Source: an uncultured Rickettsiella sp. (GTDB taxonomy: Bacteria > Pseudomonadota > Gammaproteobacteria > Diplorickettsiales > Diplorickettsiaceae). From it: a DNA stretch of 64,000 bases. The DNA is taken from contig CAMSHF010000001.1 in assembly GCA_947058615.1 (NCBI GenBank), positions 186,001 through 250,000 on the forward strand. Direction: 5' to 3'. Below are positions 45,260 to 58,348 of this stretch, piece by piece. A program made the translations under genes and the position numbers. Numbering within the stretch: position 1 is the first letter of the stretch; every line of letters begins with the position of its first letter. The notes under the pieces are model-generated. The model saw nothing but the letters and a program-made list of their open reading frames with translations, ran no database searches and was not told the origin of the DNA.

Positions 45260-45411
45260 AATTGGGACTTACGTTAAGATTAAGATGGTTTTTAGATAAA
45301 GCGCAAGGTGTGAACACGATCAAGAGTAGAGTTAACTTAAGTAACCAAAAGCAGATAAGTTCGCACAGTATAGTGGTTTACCAAAAACGGATTTTTTCGT
45401 AAGTCTTAATT
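45260..45411. repeat. 152-bp element with imperfect 14-bp terminal inverted repeats
   Basis: AATTGGGACTTACG at 45260–45273 and CGTAAGTCTTAATT at 45398–45411 match as inverted repeats with two mismatches over 14 bases. They enclose about 124 bp of non-coding sequence between the ComEA-like gene and the cytochrome gene. The size and ends resemble a MITE or the remains of an insertion sequence. No target duplication is evident by eye and no second copy exists in this window. Confidence 0.4.
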
Positions 45412-45413
45412 TG

Positions 45414-45857
45414 TTAAACACGTAATTGTTCTAACATATAGTTAATGGCTGCTTTTAAATCTGATATTGAACATTCAAAACAGGTTCCTTTAGGCGGCAT
45501 AGCCCGATAACCTGTTATGACATGTTTTAATAAAAGTGAAAATTTTTTTTTGATCCGCAGTGCCCAATCCAATTGGTTTCCTAAACGTGGTGCACCTGCT
45601 ATACCGTTTTTATGACATAAGATACATTTAGTTTCAAATATTTTTTCCCCTAATTGGGTTTCTTGATTAGCATCAGTTAATGATGAAAGATTGATTTTTG
45701 AATGAGTTACTTTAACTTTTCCAATGGGAGCAATACGCTCTTCAAGTGCAGTCGTAGAATTATCAAGAAATTCTGCATGACTAGGTATCTCAAAAATAAA
45801 AACGAAAATAAAAAAAAATAGATTTAATTTTCTTCTAAAATTTAACACGCAAACCAA
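45414..45857 (-). CDS. c-type cytochrome (cytochrome c5-like)
   Basis: Periplasmic monohaem cytochrome of 147 aa. Seen: a hydrophobic signal segment ending near IPSHA, haem-binding CILCH near residue 80, AGAPRLGN after it, and the methionine-ligand region ITGYRAMPPKGTCFEC with two further cysteines as in cytochrome c5. The C-terminal DLKAAINYML helix fits the family. Electron carrier between the bc1 complex and a terminal oxidase is the usual role. The 5' Met is followed by a basic NFRRK stretch typical of signal peptides. Confidence 0.85.
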   Translation of the reverse strand: MVCVLNFRRKLNLFFFIFVFIFEIPSHAEFLDNSTTALEERIAPIGKVKVTHSKINLSSLTDANQETQLGEKIFETKCILCHKNGIAGAPRLGNQLDWALRIKKKFSLLLKHVITGYRAMPPKGTCFECSISDLKAAINYMLEQLRV

Positions 45858-45926
45858 AATATAAATTTTTTATGTTAATGAGAGTAGTCTATTAATTATT
45901 TGCGAGTTGAAATACAAATTATAGGT

Positions 45927-46970
45927 TTAAACAAAACTTGTTTCAGCCTCTTTTTCTTCTGTTTCCATACTTGACTGATACTGGCCTTTACAAGCCGCCG
46001 CATTAAGTTTTGCACGTTTATAAAAAGCACGCTGTGCTGCTTTTACATTATGTGTTTTCCCGTTCCATATTTTTAGCGCAGGCTCTTGTAGGGCTCGTCC
46101 ATAAGAAAAGCTTAAGCGCCAAGGATGACGAGAGGGTTGTAGTTTATTCATAGTATTTAAATGAGCAGTAGCGGCCTCTGGTGTTTGACCTCCCGAAAGA
46201 AAATTGATACTTGGTACTGCTGCGGGAACTGTTTGGCGTAATATTTTTAACGTTGCAGCGGCAACTTCAGCGATACTAGGTTGAGGCTTATGCTGGTTTC
46301 CGGCAATCACCATACTGGGTTTTAGTATTATGCATTCTAATGACACTTGATGTTTACGGAGTTCTTTGAATAAAGTAAAAAGAACATTTTCAGTCACTTC
46401 AGCACAACGTGTGATACCATGGTCGCCGTCTATTAATACTTCGGGTTCTACAATAGGAACAACGCCATTGCTTTGACAAATATAGGCATAATAGGCTAAA
46501 AGCTGGGTATTTGTAGTGATAGCTAAAGAGGTGGGTAGCGTATTAGATATAGAGAAAACAGCTCTCCATTTGGAAAAACAAGCCCCGAGATTTTTATAAG
46601 TTAGAAGACGTTCGGATAAACCATCTAGGCCTTGGGTTACTTTCTCTTTGCTATTTAAAGGAATCAGCCCTTTATCAACTTTTACCCCTGGGACTATGCC
46701 TTCGTTATCTAAGTAATCGGGGAATAATAATCCCTCTTTTGTTTTTTGTGCTAAGGTTTCTTCATGGAGAATAACCCCATTGATAAATGCTTCAATACCA
46801 GGTGTAGTAAAAAGGAGTTCGCGATAATTACGACGATTCTCTATCGTCGACTCTAAATGCAGGATAGCGAACCGCTTGGCAATTGTTGCTTGGCTTTCAT
46901 CTGCTGCTAAAATTCCTTTTCCTGGTACTGTCAATCGTTGAATTGTTCCTTCAAGCTCGTGAGTGGCCAT
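45927..46970 (-). CDS. class I fructose-bisphosphate aldolase
   Basis: Glycolytic aldolase of the Schiff-base type, 347 aa, resembling the eukaryote-like (PF00274) enzymes. Seen: GKGILAADESQATIAKRF, the LFPDYLD loop region, KVDKGL, CFSKWRAVF (Lys146 position), VEPEVLIDGDH, the Schiff-base Lys in CIILKPSMVIAG, and SFSYGRALQ at the C-terminus. All catalytic lysines are present, so the enzyme should be active. Class I enzymes of this type occur sporadically in bacteria, including Legionellales. It is preceded on the plus-strand side by the atp gap region and probably transcribed alone. Confidence 0.93.
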   Translation of the reverse strand: MATHELEGTIQRLTVPGKGILAADESQATIAKRFAILHLESTIENRRNYRELLFTTPGIEAFINGVILHEETLAQKTKEGLLFPDYLDNEGIVPGVKVDKGLIPLNSKEKVTQGLDGLSERLLTYKNLGACFSKWRAVFSISNTLPTSLAITTNTQLLAYYAYICQSNGVVPIVEPEVLIDGDHGITRCAEVTENVLFTLFKELRKHQVSLECIILKPSMVIAGNQHKPQPSIAEVAAATLKILRQTVPAAVPSINFLSGGQTPEAATAHLNTMNKLQPSRHPWRLSFSYGRALQEPALKIWNGKTHNVKAAQRAFYKRAKLNAAACKGQYQSSMETEEKEAETSFV

Positions 46971-47403
46971 GATGTTGCTCCTTACATTTTTTTGACGTAT
47001 AAAGCTAATTTATAAAATCTAACACTATATAGAACAATAAGAGTAATTTCTAGTAAAGGTTACAGATCTTGATGCTATGAGTGTTAATCAATTATTTTTG
47101 CAAGCTTTTGCAGAGAGCTTTTTTAGAGACGCAGGTTAGAAAAAAATAGAAATTTTATTCATTAGATTTACACAAAAAATGCTAGTTTGTTGTTAGGCGT
47201 GGCATCAATTTTCGAAGGAACGAAGTTTATTAAAAATATTTACTATAAAACGACATATTTTTTCATTCGATAATGAAATTTATTATATTGTAGCTAGCGC
47301 TCAAGTGAAACTGAAAAAAGGAAAATTCCTTCTTGTTTAGGATTGCATAAAGGCGTTGTGCTTATTATACTGTCCGACAATTTATAAGTCGGGGATAGCT
47401 GAA
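46971..47403. other. intergenic region upstream of the atp operon
   Basis: 433 bp between divergent aldolase and atpI genes, so it should contain the promoters of both. An AAGGAA-AA-TTCCTT inverted repeat is visible near the atp end. I see no coding remnant, RNA gene or named operator. Confidence 0.4.
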
Positions 47404-48604
<1,201 letters not shown>

Positions 48605-48621
48605 TTATTTATTAATACTAA

Positions 48622-48942
<321 letters not shown>

Positions 48943-48967
48943 ATGATAATAAACTTGAGAAAACATC

Positions 48968-49438
48968 GTGGAAATTAATATAACCTTATTAGGGCAGTTA
49001 ATTACATTTTCTGTTTTTGTGTGGTTTACCATGAAATTTGTATGGCCGCCCATACTAAAAGTAATGAAAGAGCGAGAGCAACGTATTGCGGATGGTTTAG
49101 CCGCTGCAGAGCGTGGTCAACAGGCTTTAGAATTAGCTCGATTGAAGGCAGACGAGTATCTACAGGAAGCAAAGCAGCAAGCCGCCGAGATCATTGAACA
49201 AGCAAATAAACGTGCTAATCAACTGTCTGAAGATTCTAAGCAACAAATAAGAACAGAAAATGAGCGGCTGCTAGCTATAGCTCGAGCTGATATTCAGCAA
49301 GAATGGCAGGCTGCACAGCAGAAACTGCGTACAGAGGTAGCTAATTTAGTGATTACAGCAACTGAGAAAATTTTGGCACAATCGCTTGATAGTGTCGCTC
49401 AACATGCACTTGTTAAGCAATCGTTGGAAGAAATTTGA
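48968..49438 (+). CDS. atpF: F0F1 ATP synthase subunit b
   Basis: Peripheral stalk subunit, 156 aa. Seen: an N-terminal membrane helix (ITLLGQLITFSVFVWFTMKFVWPP), then a long charged coiled coil of EAKQQAAEIIEQANKRA type. The start is a GTG, preceded by GAGAAAA rather than a strong site. The stop TGA overlaps the atpH ATG (TGATG). It is the fourth gene of the operon. Confidence 0.96.
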   Translation: MEINITLLGQLITFSVFVWFTMKFVWPPILKVMKEREQRIADGLAAAERGQQALELARLKADEYLQEAKQQAAEIIEQANKRANQLSEDSKQQIRTENERLLAIARADIQQEWQAAQQKLRTEVANLVITATEKILAQSLDSVAQHALVKQSLEEI

Positions 49439-49974
49439 TGGCTGATTTCACTTCCATTGCGAGACCTTATGCACGAGCGGCATTTGATTGTGCCACCGAA
49501 AAGAATAACATAAATGCTTGGTCTGCCTTGTTAAAACAGGCTGCAAAAATTATTGGCAAGAAATCGATGCAAAATTTACTAAAAAATCCATGTATCGATA
49601 AAATGGTGGCATATGAATGTTTACTAGAATTTTGTAAAACATTGATATTTCCTTTTGGAAAAAATTTCTTGAAATCGATGGCCGTTAAGCAACGGTTATT
49701 AATACTTCCAGAGGTTGAGCGTTTGTTTGAGCGTTATAAGGCTGCTCAAGCTAAGGAAATTACCGCCTATGCTATTTCTGCGGTACCTTTATCTAAAGTA
49801 GAAGAGCAATCTTTAGCGAAAAAGTTATCAGGGCGTTTTCAAAACCATATAAAATTAGATAACCATGTTAATAAGGACCTATTAGGTGGATTAATCATTC
49901 GTGTCGGAGATTTAGTTATCGATGATTCTGTACGTGGAAAATTAGAACGGTTACATGCGGCATTAGTGAATTAA
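49438..49974 (+). CDS. atpH: F0F1 ATP synthase subunit delta
   Basis: Stalk subunit linking F1 to b, 178 aa. Seen: the N-terminal [12 protein letters not shown] and the C-terminal [25 protein letters not shown], the family signature. The start ATG overlaps the atpF stop; an in-frame TTG one codon upstream is less likely. It is followed 16 bp later by atpA. No irregularity is seen. Confidence 0.96.
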   Translation: MADFTSIARPYARAAFDCATEKNNINAWSALLKQAAKIIGKKSMQNLLKNPCIDKMVAYECLLEFCKTLIFPFGKNFLKSMAVKQRLLILPEVERLFERYKAAQAKEITAYAISAVPLSKVEEQSLAKKLSGRFQNHIKLDNHVNKDLLGGLIIRVGDLVIDDSVRGKLERLHAALVN

Positions 49975-49990
49975 GAGGCAGTATAAACAA

Positions 49991-51535
49991 ATGCAACAAT
50001 TAAGCACATCTGAAATAAATGAATTAATCAAAGAACGTATCCAGAAATTTGATCTTTCTGCAGAGACGCGTACAGAAGGAAGTATCGTCAGTCTTCGTGA
50101 TGGGATTGTGCGGATCTATGGTTTGAATGATGTCATGTTGGGAGAAATGATAGAGTTTTTACCTCAATGTTATGGCTTAGCTTTAAATCTGGAACGCGAT
50201 TCTGTAGGCGCGGTTGTTTTAGGTGACTATGATCAATTAAGCGAAGGTCAAACAGTTAAATGTACTGGACGAATTCTTGAGGTGCCGGTAGGTGAAGCCT
50301 TACTGGGCCGAGTTGTTAATGCTTTAGGGCATCCTATCGATGGTCGGGGTTCTATAGAGACTGAAAAAAATGCGCCTATAGAGCAAGTTGCCCCAGGAGT
50401 TATTTGGCGTCAAAGCGTGTCTCAGCCATTACAAACGGGTGTATTAGCTATTGATAGTATGGTGCCTATTGGGCGTGGTCAGCGCGAATTGATCATTGGT
50501 GATAGACAAACTGGAAAAACAGCGCTCGCTATCGATGCAATTATTAATCAAAAAAACACCGGTGTAAAATGTATTTATGTTGCCATAGGCCAAAAAGCTT
50601 CGTCTATTGCAGCTGTAGTGCGTAAGTTGGAAGAACAAGATGCATTAAAACACACTATTATAGTTTCAGCGAGTGCCGCTGATTCCGCGGCGTTACAATT
50701 TATTGCCCCTTATGCAGGTTGCGCAATGGGTGAGTATTTTCGTGATTTAGGTGAAGATGCCCTTATTATCTATGATGATTTAACGAAACAAGCTTGGGCC
50801 TATCGGCAAATATCTTTGTTACTGCGACGTCCACCTGGTCGAGAAGCTTATCCAGGAGATATATTTTATTTACATTCACGTTTACTTGAACGTGCTGCGA
50901 GAGTTAATGAGGAATTTGTTGAAAAGGCTAGTAATGGGTGTATAAAAGGAAAAACGGGTTCATTAACGGCGCTGCCTATTATCGAAACTCAGGCGGGGGA
51001 TGTATCCGCTTTTGTTCCCACGAACGTCATTTCAATTACGGATGGTCAAATTTTTTTAGAAACAGATTTGTTTAATGCTGGTATACGTCCTGCGATTAAT
51101 GCAGGTTTATCTGTTTCACGAGTGGGTTCAGCGGCCCAAACAAAGATTATAAAGAAATTAGGCGGTGGTGTTCGATTAAGTTTGGCACAATATCGCGAAC
51201 TGGCTGCCTTTTCTCAGTTTATGTCAGATTTAGATGAAGCAACACGTAAGCAGCTGGAGAGAGGTCAGCGTGTTACAGAAATTTTAAAACAAAAACAGTA
51301 TGCTCCTTTAAGTGTTGCAGAAATGGCGGTGTTATTGTTTGCTGCTGATAAAGGTTATTTAGATGACATTGAACTAACTAAAATTGTTGAATTTGCTGAA
51401 GGGTTGTTAGCGTATATGCATTCAGAGCAGGAAGCATGTCTAAAAAGAATTAACCAAAAAGGTGATTATAACGAGGAAATAGCCAGCGAGTTACAAGAAG
51501 CAATTACCGCTTTTAAAGCCACACAAAATTGGTGA
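49991..51535 (+). CDS. atpA: F0F1 ATP synthase subunit alpha
   Basis: Nucleotide-binding F1 subunit, 514 aa. Seen: Walker [46 protein letters not shown], and the signature [17 protein letters not shown]. Length is typical. It lies between atpH and atpG in canonical order, with seven bp to atpG. Catalysis occurs at the beta subunits; alpha contributes the arginine finger. Confidence 0.98.
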   Translation: MQQLSTSEINELIKERIQKFDLSAETRTEGSIVSLRDGIVRIYGLNDVMLGEMIEFLPQCYGLALNLERDSVGAVVLGDYDQLSEGQTVKCTGRILEVPVGEALLGRVVNALGHPIDGRGSIETEKNAPIEQVAPGVIWRQSVSQPLQTGVLAIDSMVPIGRGQRELIIGDRQTGKTALAIDAIINQKNTGVKCIYVAIGQKASSIAAVVRKLEEQDALKHTIIVSASAADSAALQFIAPYAGCAMGEYFRDLGEDALIIYDDLTKQAWAYRQISLLLRRPPGREAYPGDIFYLHSRLLERAARVNEEFVEKASNGCIKGKTGSLTALPIIETQAGDVSAFVPTNVISITDGQIFLETDLFNAGIRPAINAGLSVSRVGSAAQTKIIKKLGGGVRLSLAQYRELAAFSQFMSDLDEATRKQLERGQRVTEILKQKQYAPLSVAEMAVLLFAADKGYLDDIELTKIVEFAEGLLAYMHSEQEACLKRINQKGDYNEEIASELQEAITAFKATQNW

Positions 51536-51541
51536 TAGACG

Positions 51542-52402
51542 ATGAGTTTTGCGCAAGAGATACGCGGAAAAATTGCTAGTATTAAAGGTACTCAAAAAAT
51601 AACGCGAGCAATGGAAATGGTTGCGGCTAGTAAAATGCGAAGGGCTCAGGAGCGTATGGCACTTTCGCGACCTTATGCACACAAAATGTTGGATTTAGTC
51701 TATCATGTCGCAAGCAGTCATGCAGAATATCAGCATCCTTATTTACAGGTGAGGGAGATAAAACGAGCCGGTTTTCTTGTTATTACAACGGATAAAGGAT
51801 TATGTGGAGGATTGAATACTAATTTATTAAAGTTAGTTTTACAGGAATTTCGAGAATGCCAATCTAAGTGTATAGAGATCGATTTGGCTATTATAGGTGG
51901 AAAAGGCGAGGCTTTTTTTAAGCGAGTGGGTGGCCATGTGGTCGCGCATGCCAATCATTTGGGAGATGCTCCCCAATTGCAGGATTTAATTGGGGTTGTT
52001 AAAGTTTTATTAGATGCTTACAAGCAAGGTGAGTTAGATAGTGTAACTATTTTCTATAATGACTTTATTAATACAATGACGCAAAAAGCACAAGCTTTAC
52101 CCTTGTTGCCTATAATACCTTCTGAAAAATCAAAGCTTAATTATCGCTGGGATTATCTTTATGAACCTGATGCAAAACCCTTATTAGAATTAGTGTTAAC
52201 GCGCTATATTGAATCCCAGGTATATCAAAGTGTTGTAGAAAATACGGCGTGTGAACAAGCGGCTAGGATGGTTGCTATGAAAAATGCGACAGATAATGCC
52301 GGTGAATTAATAAGTGATTTACAATTAGCTTATAACAAAGCTCGCCAAGCCGCGATTACTAAAGAATTAGCTGAAATAGTTGCTGGTGCTGAAGCTGTTT
52401 AG
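51542..52402 (+). CDS. atpG: F0F1 ATP synthase subunit gamma
   Basis: Central rotor shaft, 286 aa. Seen: the N-terminal [30 protein letters not shown] and the C-terminal [40 protein letters not shown], the family signature. It begins seven bp after atpA. No irregularity is seen. Confidence 0.97.
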   Translation: MSFAQEIRGKIASIKGTQKITRAMEMVAASKMRRAQERMALSRPYAHKMLDLVYHVASSHAEYQHPYLQVREIKRAGFLVITTDKGLCGGLNTNLLKLVLQEFRECQSKCIEIDLAIIGGKGEAFFKRVGGHVVAHANHLGDAPQLQDLIGVVKVLLDAYKQGELDSVTIFYNDFINTMTQKAQALPLLPIIPSEKSKLNYRWDYLYEPDAKPLLELVLTRYIESQVYQSVVENTACEQAARMVAMKNATDNAGELISDLQLAYNKARQAAITKELAEIVAGAEAV

Positions 52403-52422
52403 ATTTAACCTGATATGAATAA

Positions 52423-53829
<1,407 letters not shown>

Positions 53830-53846
53830 TAGTGTTAGAGAAGTAC

Positions 53847-54278
53847 ATGGCTAAAACTATGCAGATCGAAATTGTTAGTGCAGAAAAAGCGATTTTTTTA
53901 GGTGAAGCTACACATATAGTCGTTACAGGTTCGTTAGGCGAGCTTGGTATTTATCCAGGTCACACTCAACTATTAACCGCATTAAAGCCAGGACCTGTGC
54001 GAATTGTAAGATTGAACGGTGAAGATGAAATTCTGTATATTTCTGGTGGTATTTTAGAAGTTCAACCGCAGCTCGTTAGTATACTTGCGGATACTGCTAT
54101 TCGAGCTTCGGACTTAGATGAGATGGCTGCTTTAGAAGCCAAGGAGCATGCCGAAAGAATATTAAATGATAAACAAGCAGATATTGATTACGCAAAGGCA
54201 ACTGTGGAATTAGCGCAAGCAGTTGCTCAATTACAAGTGATATCTAAATTAAAGAAAAAACTTACCGGTAGAATTTAA
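53847..54278 (+). CDS. atpC: F0F1 ATP synthase subunit epsilon
   Basis: Regulatory F1 subunit, 143 aa. Seen: [39 protein letters not shown], and the [23 protein letters not shown] strand region, then a C-terminal helical hairpin. I chose the ATG at 53847 after AGAGAAG; a GTG at 53832 is a longer alternative. It ends the atp operon. glmU follows 78 bp later, a common arrangement. Confidence 0.96.
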   Translation: MAKTMQIEIVSAEKAIFLGEATHIVVTGSLGELGIYPGHTQLLTALKPGPVRIVRLNGEDEILYISGGILEVQPQLVSILADTAIRASDLDEMAALEAKEHAERILNDKQADIDYAKATVELAQAVAQLQVISKLKKKLTGRI

Positions 54279-54356
54279 CTTTAAGCTTTTTTAAGAATTT
54301 AAAGGGCAAGTAATATCTAGCAAAAACCGAAGTTTTAAATAGGTTAGTTTTGAAAT

Positions 54357-55730
54357 ATGAAGTTACTTGATGTTATCATTTTAGCAGCTGGTCATGGAAA
54401 GCGTATGCAGTCTACTTTACCTAAAGTATTGCATAGGTTAGCAGGGAAACCTTTATTACAATATATCGTTGAAACAGTAAAAGGTTTGCAACCTCATGAA
54501 ATATATGTAGTTTATGGAAATGGGGGTGCTCAAGTTCCCAAATATTTAAGATATTTAGCGGTTAATTGGGTAAAGCAAACAGAATTATTAGGTACGGGTC
54601 ACGCAGTTGCTCAAGCTATTCCCCGAATTAAACAAGATGACAACCATATACTTATTTTACTTGGAGATACTCCTTTAGTAAGTTTAGCAACCTTAAAAAA
54701 ATTAATTAACGCGACTAAGGCACATCAAATAGGTTTAATTACGTTAACTACTCAACAACCTTTTGGTTTAGGGCGAATTTTACGGAATCAACAGGGAAAA
54801 GTTATTCAAATTATTGAAGAAAAAGACGCAAACATTGAGCAAAGGAAAATACAGGAAGTTAATAGTGGTATTTTTTACGTACCGATAAAATTATTAAAGC
54901 ATTGGTTACCTAAAATTCAAAAAACTAATGCTCAAGGTGAATATTATTTAACGGATATTATTAAAATGGCTGTGGATGGGAAGATAGAAATAGTGACGGT
55001 ATCTTCAGATATTGATGGTGAAATGCAAGGAGTCAATGATCGTATCCAGCTCGCAAAGCTTGAGCGTTATTTCCAACATCAAGCCGCTGAAAAATTGATG
55101 TTAGCTGGAGTTACATTACGCGATCCGAACCGATTTGATTTACGTGGACAGTTAACAGTCGAAAAAGATGTGATTATCGACGTCGATGTCATTGTAGAAG
55201 GGGAAAATACTATTGGATCGAATAGTTCAGTGGGATCGCATACAATCTTAAAAGATGTCAAAATTGGGAGAAATGTTGAAATTAAGCCTTATTGCTTAAT
55301 TGAAGGTGCAATTATCGGAGATAATTGTATTATTGGTCCATTTGCACGTATTCGACCGGGATCAATTCTCAAAAATAATGTTCACATAGGAAATTTTGTA
55401 GAGGTTAAAAAAAGTCATATAGCGCAAGAAACCAAAATAAGTCACTTAAGTTATATCGGTGACGCAAATATAGGCAAAAACGTTAATATTGGTGCGGGTA
55501 CTATTACCTGTAATTATGATGGCGCAGTCAAACATCAAACACAGATAGAAGAAGATGTATTTGTAGGCTCCAATACTGCTTTAATAGCACCCATACGAAT
55601 ACAAAAAGGTGCAACAATTGGAGCTGGATCTACTTTAAATAAAGACGTTCCTCCTGGAAAATTAACTTTAAGTAGAGCAGAAACAAAAACTATTGCAAAT
55701 TGGAAGCGTCCTTTGAAAAAACAGGATTAG
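54357..55730 (+). CDS. glmU: bifunctional UDP-N-acetylglucosamine pyrophosphorylase/glucosamine-1-phosphate acetyltransferase
   Basis: Makes UDP-GlcNAc for peptidoglycan and LPS. Seen: the N-terminal uridyltransferase motif ILAAGHGKRMQSTLPKVLH and LLGDTPLVS. The C-terminal left-handed beta-helix of hexapeptide repeats has GDNCIIGPFARIRPGS and the acetyltransferase site with NIGAGTITCNYDGA. Length of 457 aa is typical. It lies directly after atpC on the same strand. Confidence 0.97.
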   Translation: MKLLDVIILAAGHGKRMQSTLPKVLHRLAGKPLLQYIVETVKGLQPHEIYVVYGNGGAQVPKYLRYLAVNWVKQTELLGTGHAVAQAIPRIKQDDNHILILLGDTPLVSLATLKKLINATKAHQIGLITLTTQQPFGLGRILRNQQGKVIQIIEEKDANIEQRKIQEVNSGIFYVPIKLLKHWLPKIQKTNAQGEYYLTDIIKMAVDGKIEIVTVSSDIDGEMQGVNDRIQLAKLERYFQHQAAEKLMLAGVTLRDPNRFDLRGQLTVEKDVIIDVDVIVEGENTIGSNSSVGSHTILKDVKIGRNVEIKPYCLIEGAIIGDNCIIGPFARIRPGSILKNNVHIGNFVEVKKSHIAQETKISHLSYIGDANIGKNVNIGAGTITCNYDGAVKHQTQIEEDVFVGSNTALIAPIRIQKGATIGAGSTLNKDVPPGKLTLSRAETKTIANWKRPLKKQD

Positions 55731-55913
55731 CTTAATAGAGCTTTCAGCTAATCTGTATAGTCAAAATAGTGTTTATTTCCAAAATATAATAGTTGCTTAG
55801 CAACCCACTATGGTAGATATTTTCTTCTCTAATATAGTTAGGAACATAAAATAAATTGGGCTAAAACTATTTATTGAAAAAAAGCTCTTTTAAAAATAAA
55901 GAGAAATGAATAA

Positions 55914-56375
55914 TTAATTATTAAATTTTTTAGAACGAATAATATCCCACCAATTTTCTTTTAAATAATTAATAAGAATAGATTTATCTTCTTCAACAAA
56001 ATTTTTTTTGATATTAATTAATAACGTTTGCCCAACCTGTTTATCAAGATTATCGAGTAAAATACCACCCGCATGAGGTGAGGAGCACAAAATGAGTTGT
56101 TTGTATCGGTGGCTATCAAGACCTTTTTTTAAATAATCAGCCAAAATTTTAGTAAAATGATCAAGCTCTATTTCATGAGGACTGCTTGGCGCTTCATAAG
56201 CTCCTTTTGCAGAATGCATCGTTTGATAATGACCTGGTCTGTCTGAAACCAGATCACTTTCTTTTAATTTTGCACTGGGGTTTTTAAAACTTTCTAATAA
56301 GGTTAAATTATGATTTTTGGGTTCATAAGAATAAATATGACCTAAACTACTATTTAAACTAATAACCCAAATCAT
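55914..56375 (-). CDS. host attachment family protein
   Basis: Protein of 153 aa of the host-attachment family (Pfam PF10116). Seen: WVISLNSSLGHIYSYEP at the N-terminus, KNPSAKLKESDLVSDRPGHY, an HEIELDHFTKILADYLKKGLD block, then LILCSSPHAGGILLDNLDKQV. The family was named from a protein needed for Agrobacterium attachment to plant cells, but it is widespread, probably cytoplasmic, and its biochemical role is not known. It is followed by the amidase gene on the same strand upstream, 66 bp away. A role in host contact is not proven. Confidence 0.75.
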   Translation of the reverse strand: MIWVISLNSSLGHIYSYEPKNHNLTLLESFKNPSAKLKESDLVSDRPGHYQTMHSAKGAYEAPSSPHEIELDHFTKILADYLKKGLDSHRYKQLILCSSPHAGGILLDNLDKQVGQTLLINIKKNFVEEDKSILINYLKENWWDIIRSKKFNN

Positions 56376-56441
56376 TTAGCCTCCTTAAAAGTAAGCTTTT
56401 AAGTATAGCAGGTTTCGAAAATCTAAATCGGATAGAGTGCT

Positions 56442-57845
56442 TTATGGAAATAAAATGGGTTTTTGCCATCCGCCTAATAGTATTTCTAATTTTTGACCGA
56501 TCAAAAGCGCTATATTATCATGCCAGGGCTTAGCAACGATTTGTATTCCTATAGGCAAACCTTCTGCAGAAGAACCGCAGCGTACAGTTAAAACCGGCCA
56601 GCCAGTTAAATTGTATATACTCAGATAACTAAAATCATGACCTTCAATAAATGAGCGTCCTAATAATTTGGCGGGTGTCGCAGCTACAGGACAGATGATT
56701 GCATCATAAGGAAAAAAAAACTTTTCTAAAGAGATGCGTAATTCGTCAATCCGACGAAAACGCTGATGTAATTCAGTAATTGAAAATTCACATCGACGGG
56801 CAATTGCTAAAAACTCTTTAACCAGATAGGAGGGTTTATTTATACTCAAATGGTTTAGTAAATTTCTTAGTCCAAGACCTTTATCACCTCCCAAAATAAA
56901 TGTTTCCGTAATAAGGTAATAAAATTCTTTTAAGTTAGGAGGACATTGATATTCAATTTGCTGTACTTCATGTTGTAAAACATGCGCAACTTGATTAATC
57001 GTTTGTAGAGTAGCTTCATCCGGTGAGGCGATGCCATTGTCGTTATAAAAAGCAACTCGTAAATCTTTACATTTAGTACGGGAATTTTGAACTGAAATAG
57101 GCATAGCATCTGGATCAGAATTATCCGGTCCAGCTAATAAGGGTAGCGTTAATATAATATCATCAACAAATCGCGCCATAGGGCCATAAGTAGTTAATAG
57201 GCGTGATAAACCTCTACCCTCTGAAGGGATATTACCTGAATTTGGTATTAAACCCCGTGTGGGTTTTAGACCTACAATTCCTGTATTATGAGCGGGTTGG
57301 CGAATGCTTCCTGCTCCATCAGTAGCTAAACCTATTACTGAGCCACCTGCAGCAATAATAGCAGCTTCTCCCCCACTACTTCCGCCAGGAGTTCGACTCA
57401 AATCATAAGGATTTAAGGTTGAGCCATAACGATCGTTATCTGTTTCATAAGCAATATTGAATTCGGGAACATTGCTTATACCTAAAATAATTCCACCCGC
57501 TGTTTTTAATCGAGCGACAACTGTTGCATCTTCTTTAGAAAGAAAATTGTAACCAAAGCTTCCTTTACTCATAACAAAGCCTTGGACTTTACAACAATCT
57601 TTAATGGTAATAGGAAGACCATGTAAAGGTTTCAGAATTTGATTTTTAATTATTTTTTCATCCGCTAAACGCGCTGTTTTTAATGCTACTTCTGGATCAA
57701 CGAGTTGAATAAGCGCATTAAGTTTAGGATTAATCTGTTGGATGCGTTCTAAATAAATTTGGATTACTTCAACACAAGAAATTTTTTTTTCTTTAATAAG
57801 TTTAGCTAATTTCCTTGCGGGTAAAAAATAAAGTTCTGAACTCAT
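56442..57845 (-). CDS. amidase signature family hydrolase
   Basis: Amidase of 467 aa with the Ser–cisSer–Lys triad. Seen: the Lys in GLPITIKDCCKV, the GGSSGGEAAIIAAGGS glycine–serine segment and the nucleophilic Ser in ATDGAGSIRQPAHNTG. The family includes GatA and many amide hydrolases. Absence of a linked gatB/gatC and the family's broad range make a GatA call unsafe. The C-terminal half (SAEGLPIGIQIVAKPWHD) is also typical. The substrate is unknown. It lies 66 bp upstream of the host-attachment gene on the same strand. Confidence 0.85.
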   Translation of the reverse strand: MSSELYFLPARKLAKLIKEKKISCVEVIQIYLERIQQINPKLNALIQLVDPEVALKTARLADEKIIKNQILKPLHGLPITIKDCCKVQGFVMSKGSFGYNFLSKEDATVVARLKTAGGIILGISNVPEFNIAYETDNDRYGSTLNPYDLSRTPGGSSGGEAAIIAAGGSVIGLATDGAGSIRQPAHNTGIVGLKPTRGLIPNSGNIPSEGRGLSRLLTTYGPMARFVDDIILTLPLLAGPDNSDPDAMPISVQNSRTKCKDLRVAFYNDNGIASPDEATLQTINQVAHVLQHEVQQIEYQCPPNLKEFYYLITETFILGGDKGLGLRNLLNHLSINKPSYLVKEFLAIARRCEFSITELHQRFRRIDELRISLEKFFFPYDAIICPVAATPAKLLGRSFIEGHDFSYLSIYNLTGWPVLTVRCGSSAEGLPIGIQIVAKPWHDNIALLIGQKLEILLGGWQKPILFP

Positions 57846-57951
57846 GAGATTATTATAAGTTATTGCGTTAGCAGCCGAAAAAAATTATTTAAAAACCAAT
57901 ACTTACTTATTCTAGCAAGCTATAAAAAAGTCCAAATCTTGAAGCGGCACT

Positions 57952-58114
57952 TTATTTAATAATACCACAGGCTATTCGTGCAACCACCACCTAATTTAAC
58001 AGGAATATCGGAGTAATTGTCGCTATCTGCATGGATTATTAAAGAATCTCTTTAAATTCTCTTAAGAGACGTCAAGTACATGGATATAAAAATATCGGTA
58101 AGGGCTCTATGACA
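57952..58114 (-). pseudogene. sodC: decayed superoxide dismutase [Cu-Zn] C-terminal fragment
   Basis: Minus-strand translation gives SLIIHADSDNYSDIPVKLGGG, matching the conserved C-terminal end of bacterial Cu/Zn superoxide dismutase (LMIH-x-GGDNYSD-x-P-LGGGGAR). One extra base at 57982 breaks the frame; removing it restores GGGARIACGIIK-stop, the canonical ending, with TAA at 57952–57954. A TAA stop also interrupts the frame at 58052–58054, where the family has Lys in LKDLKG. Further upstream only a weak trace (HRALTDIFIS) is visible. The N-terminal two-thirds, with the copper ligands, is gone. Confidence 0.82.
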
Positions 58115-58310
58115 GATTAATAAAAAAATACTAATAAACGATGGCTTAATAAGCTTTAATATAAAAAATTATCTTTTTGAATAACCTCTAAGTATAGCGC
58201 CCATAAAATAATATGGATGGGATTTCAGTAAGTTATTTACCGTATTTAAATTCTGACAGTAAGCCATAAAATTTTTATTTCTAATGCTGCTAAGTCTGCT
58301 TAGAATTTAT

Positions 58311-58348
58311 TTTTTACCATTAAAAAATAAGTAATTTTTAATGGTAAA
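58311..58348. repeat. 15-bp perfect stem hairpin
   Basis: TTTTACCATTAAAAA and TTTTTAATGGTAAAA are perfect complements around an eight-base loop. It lies between the sodC remnant and the LysR gene. The right arm is followed by TT and then A-rich sequence, so it is not a clear terminator. It may be an old terminator of the decayed gene or a small repeat. Confidence 0.45.

Noticed and set aside
56442-57845. gatA, glutamyl-tRNA(Gln) amidotransferase subunit A
   Set aside because: The amidase signature is shared by many amidases, and no gatB or gatC is linked.
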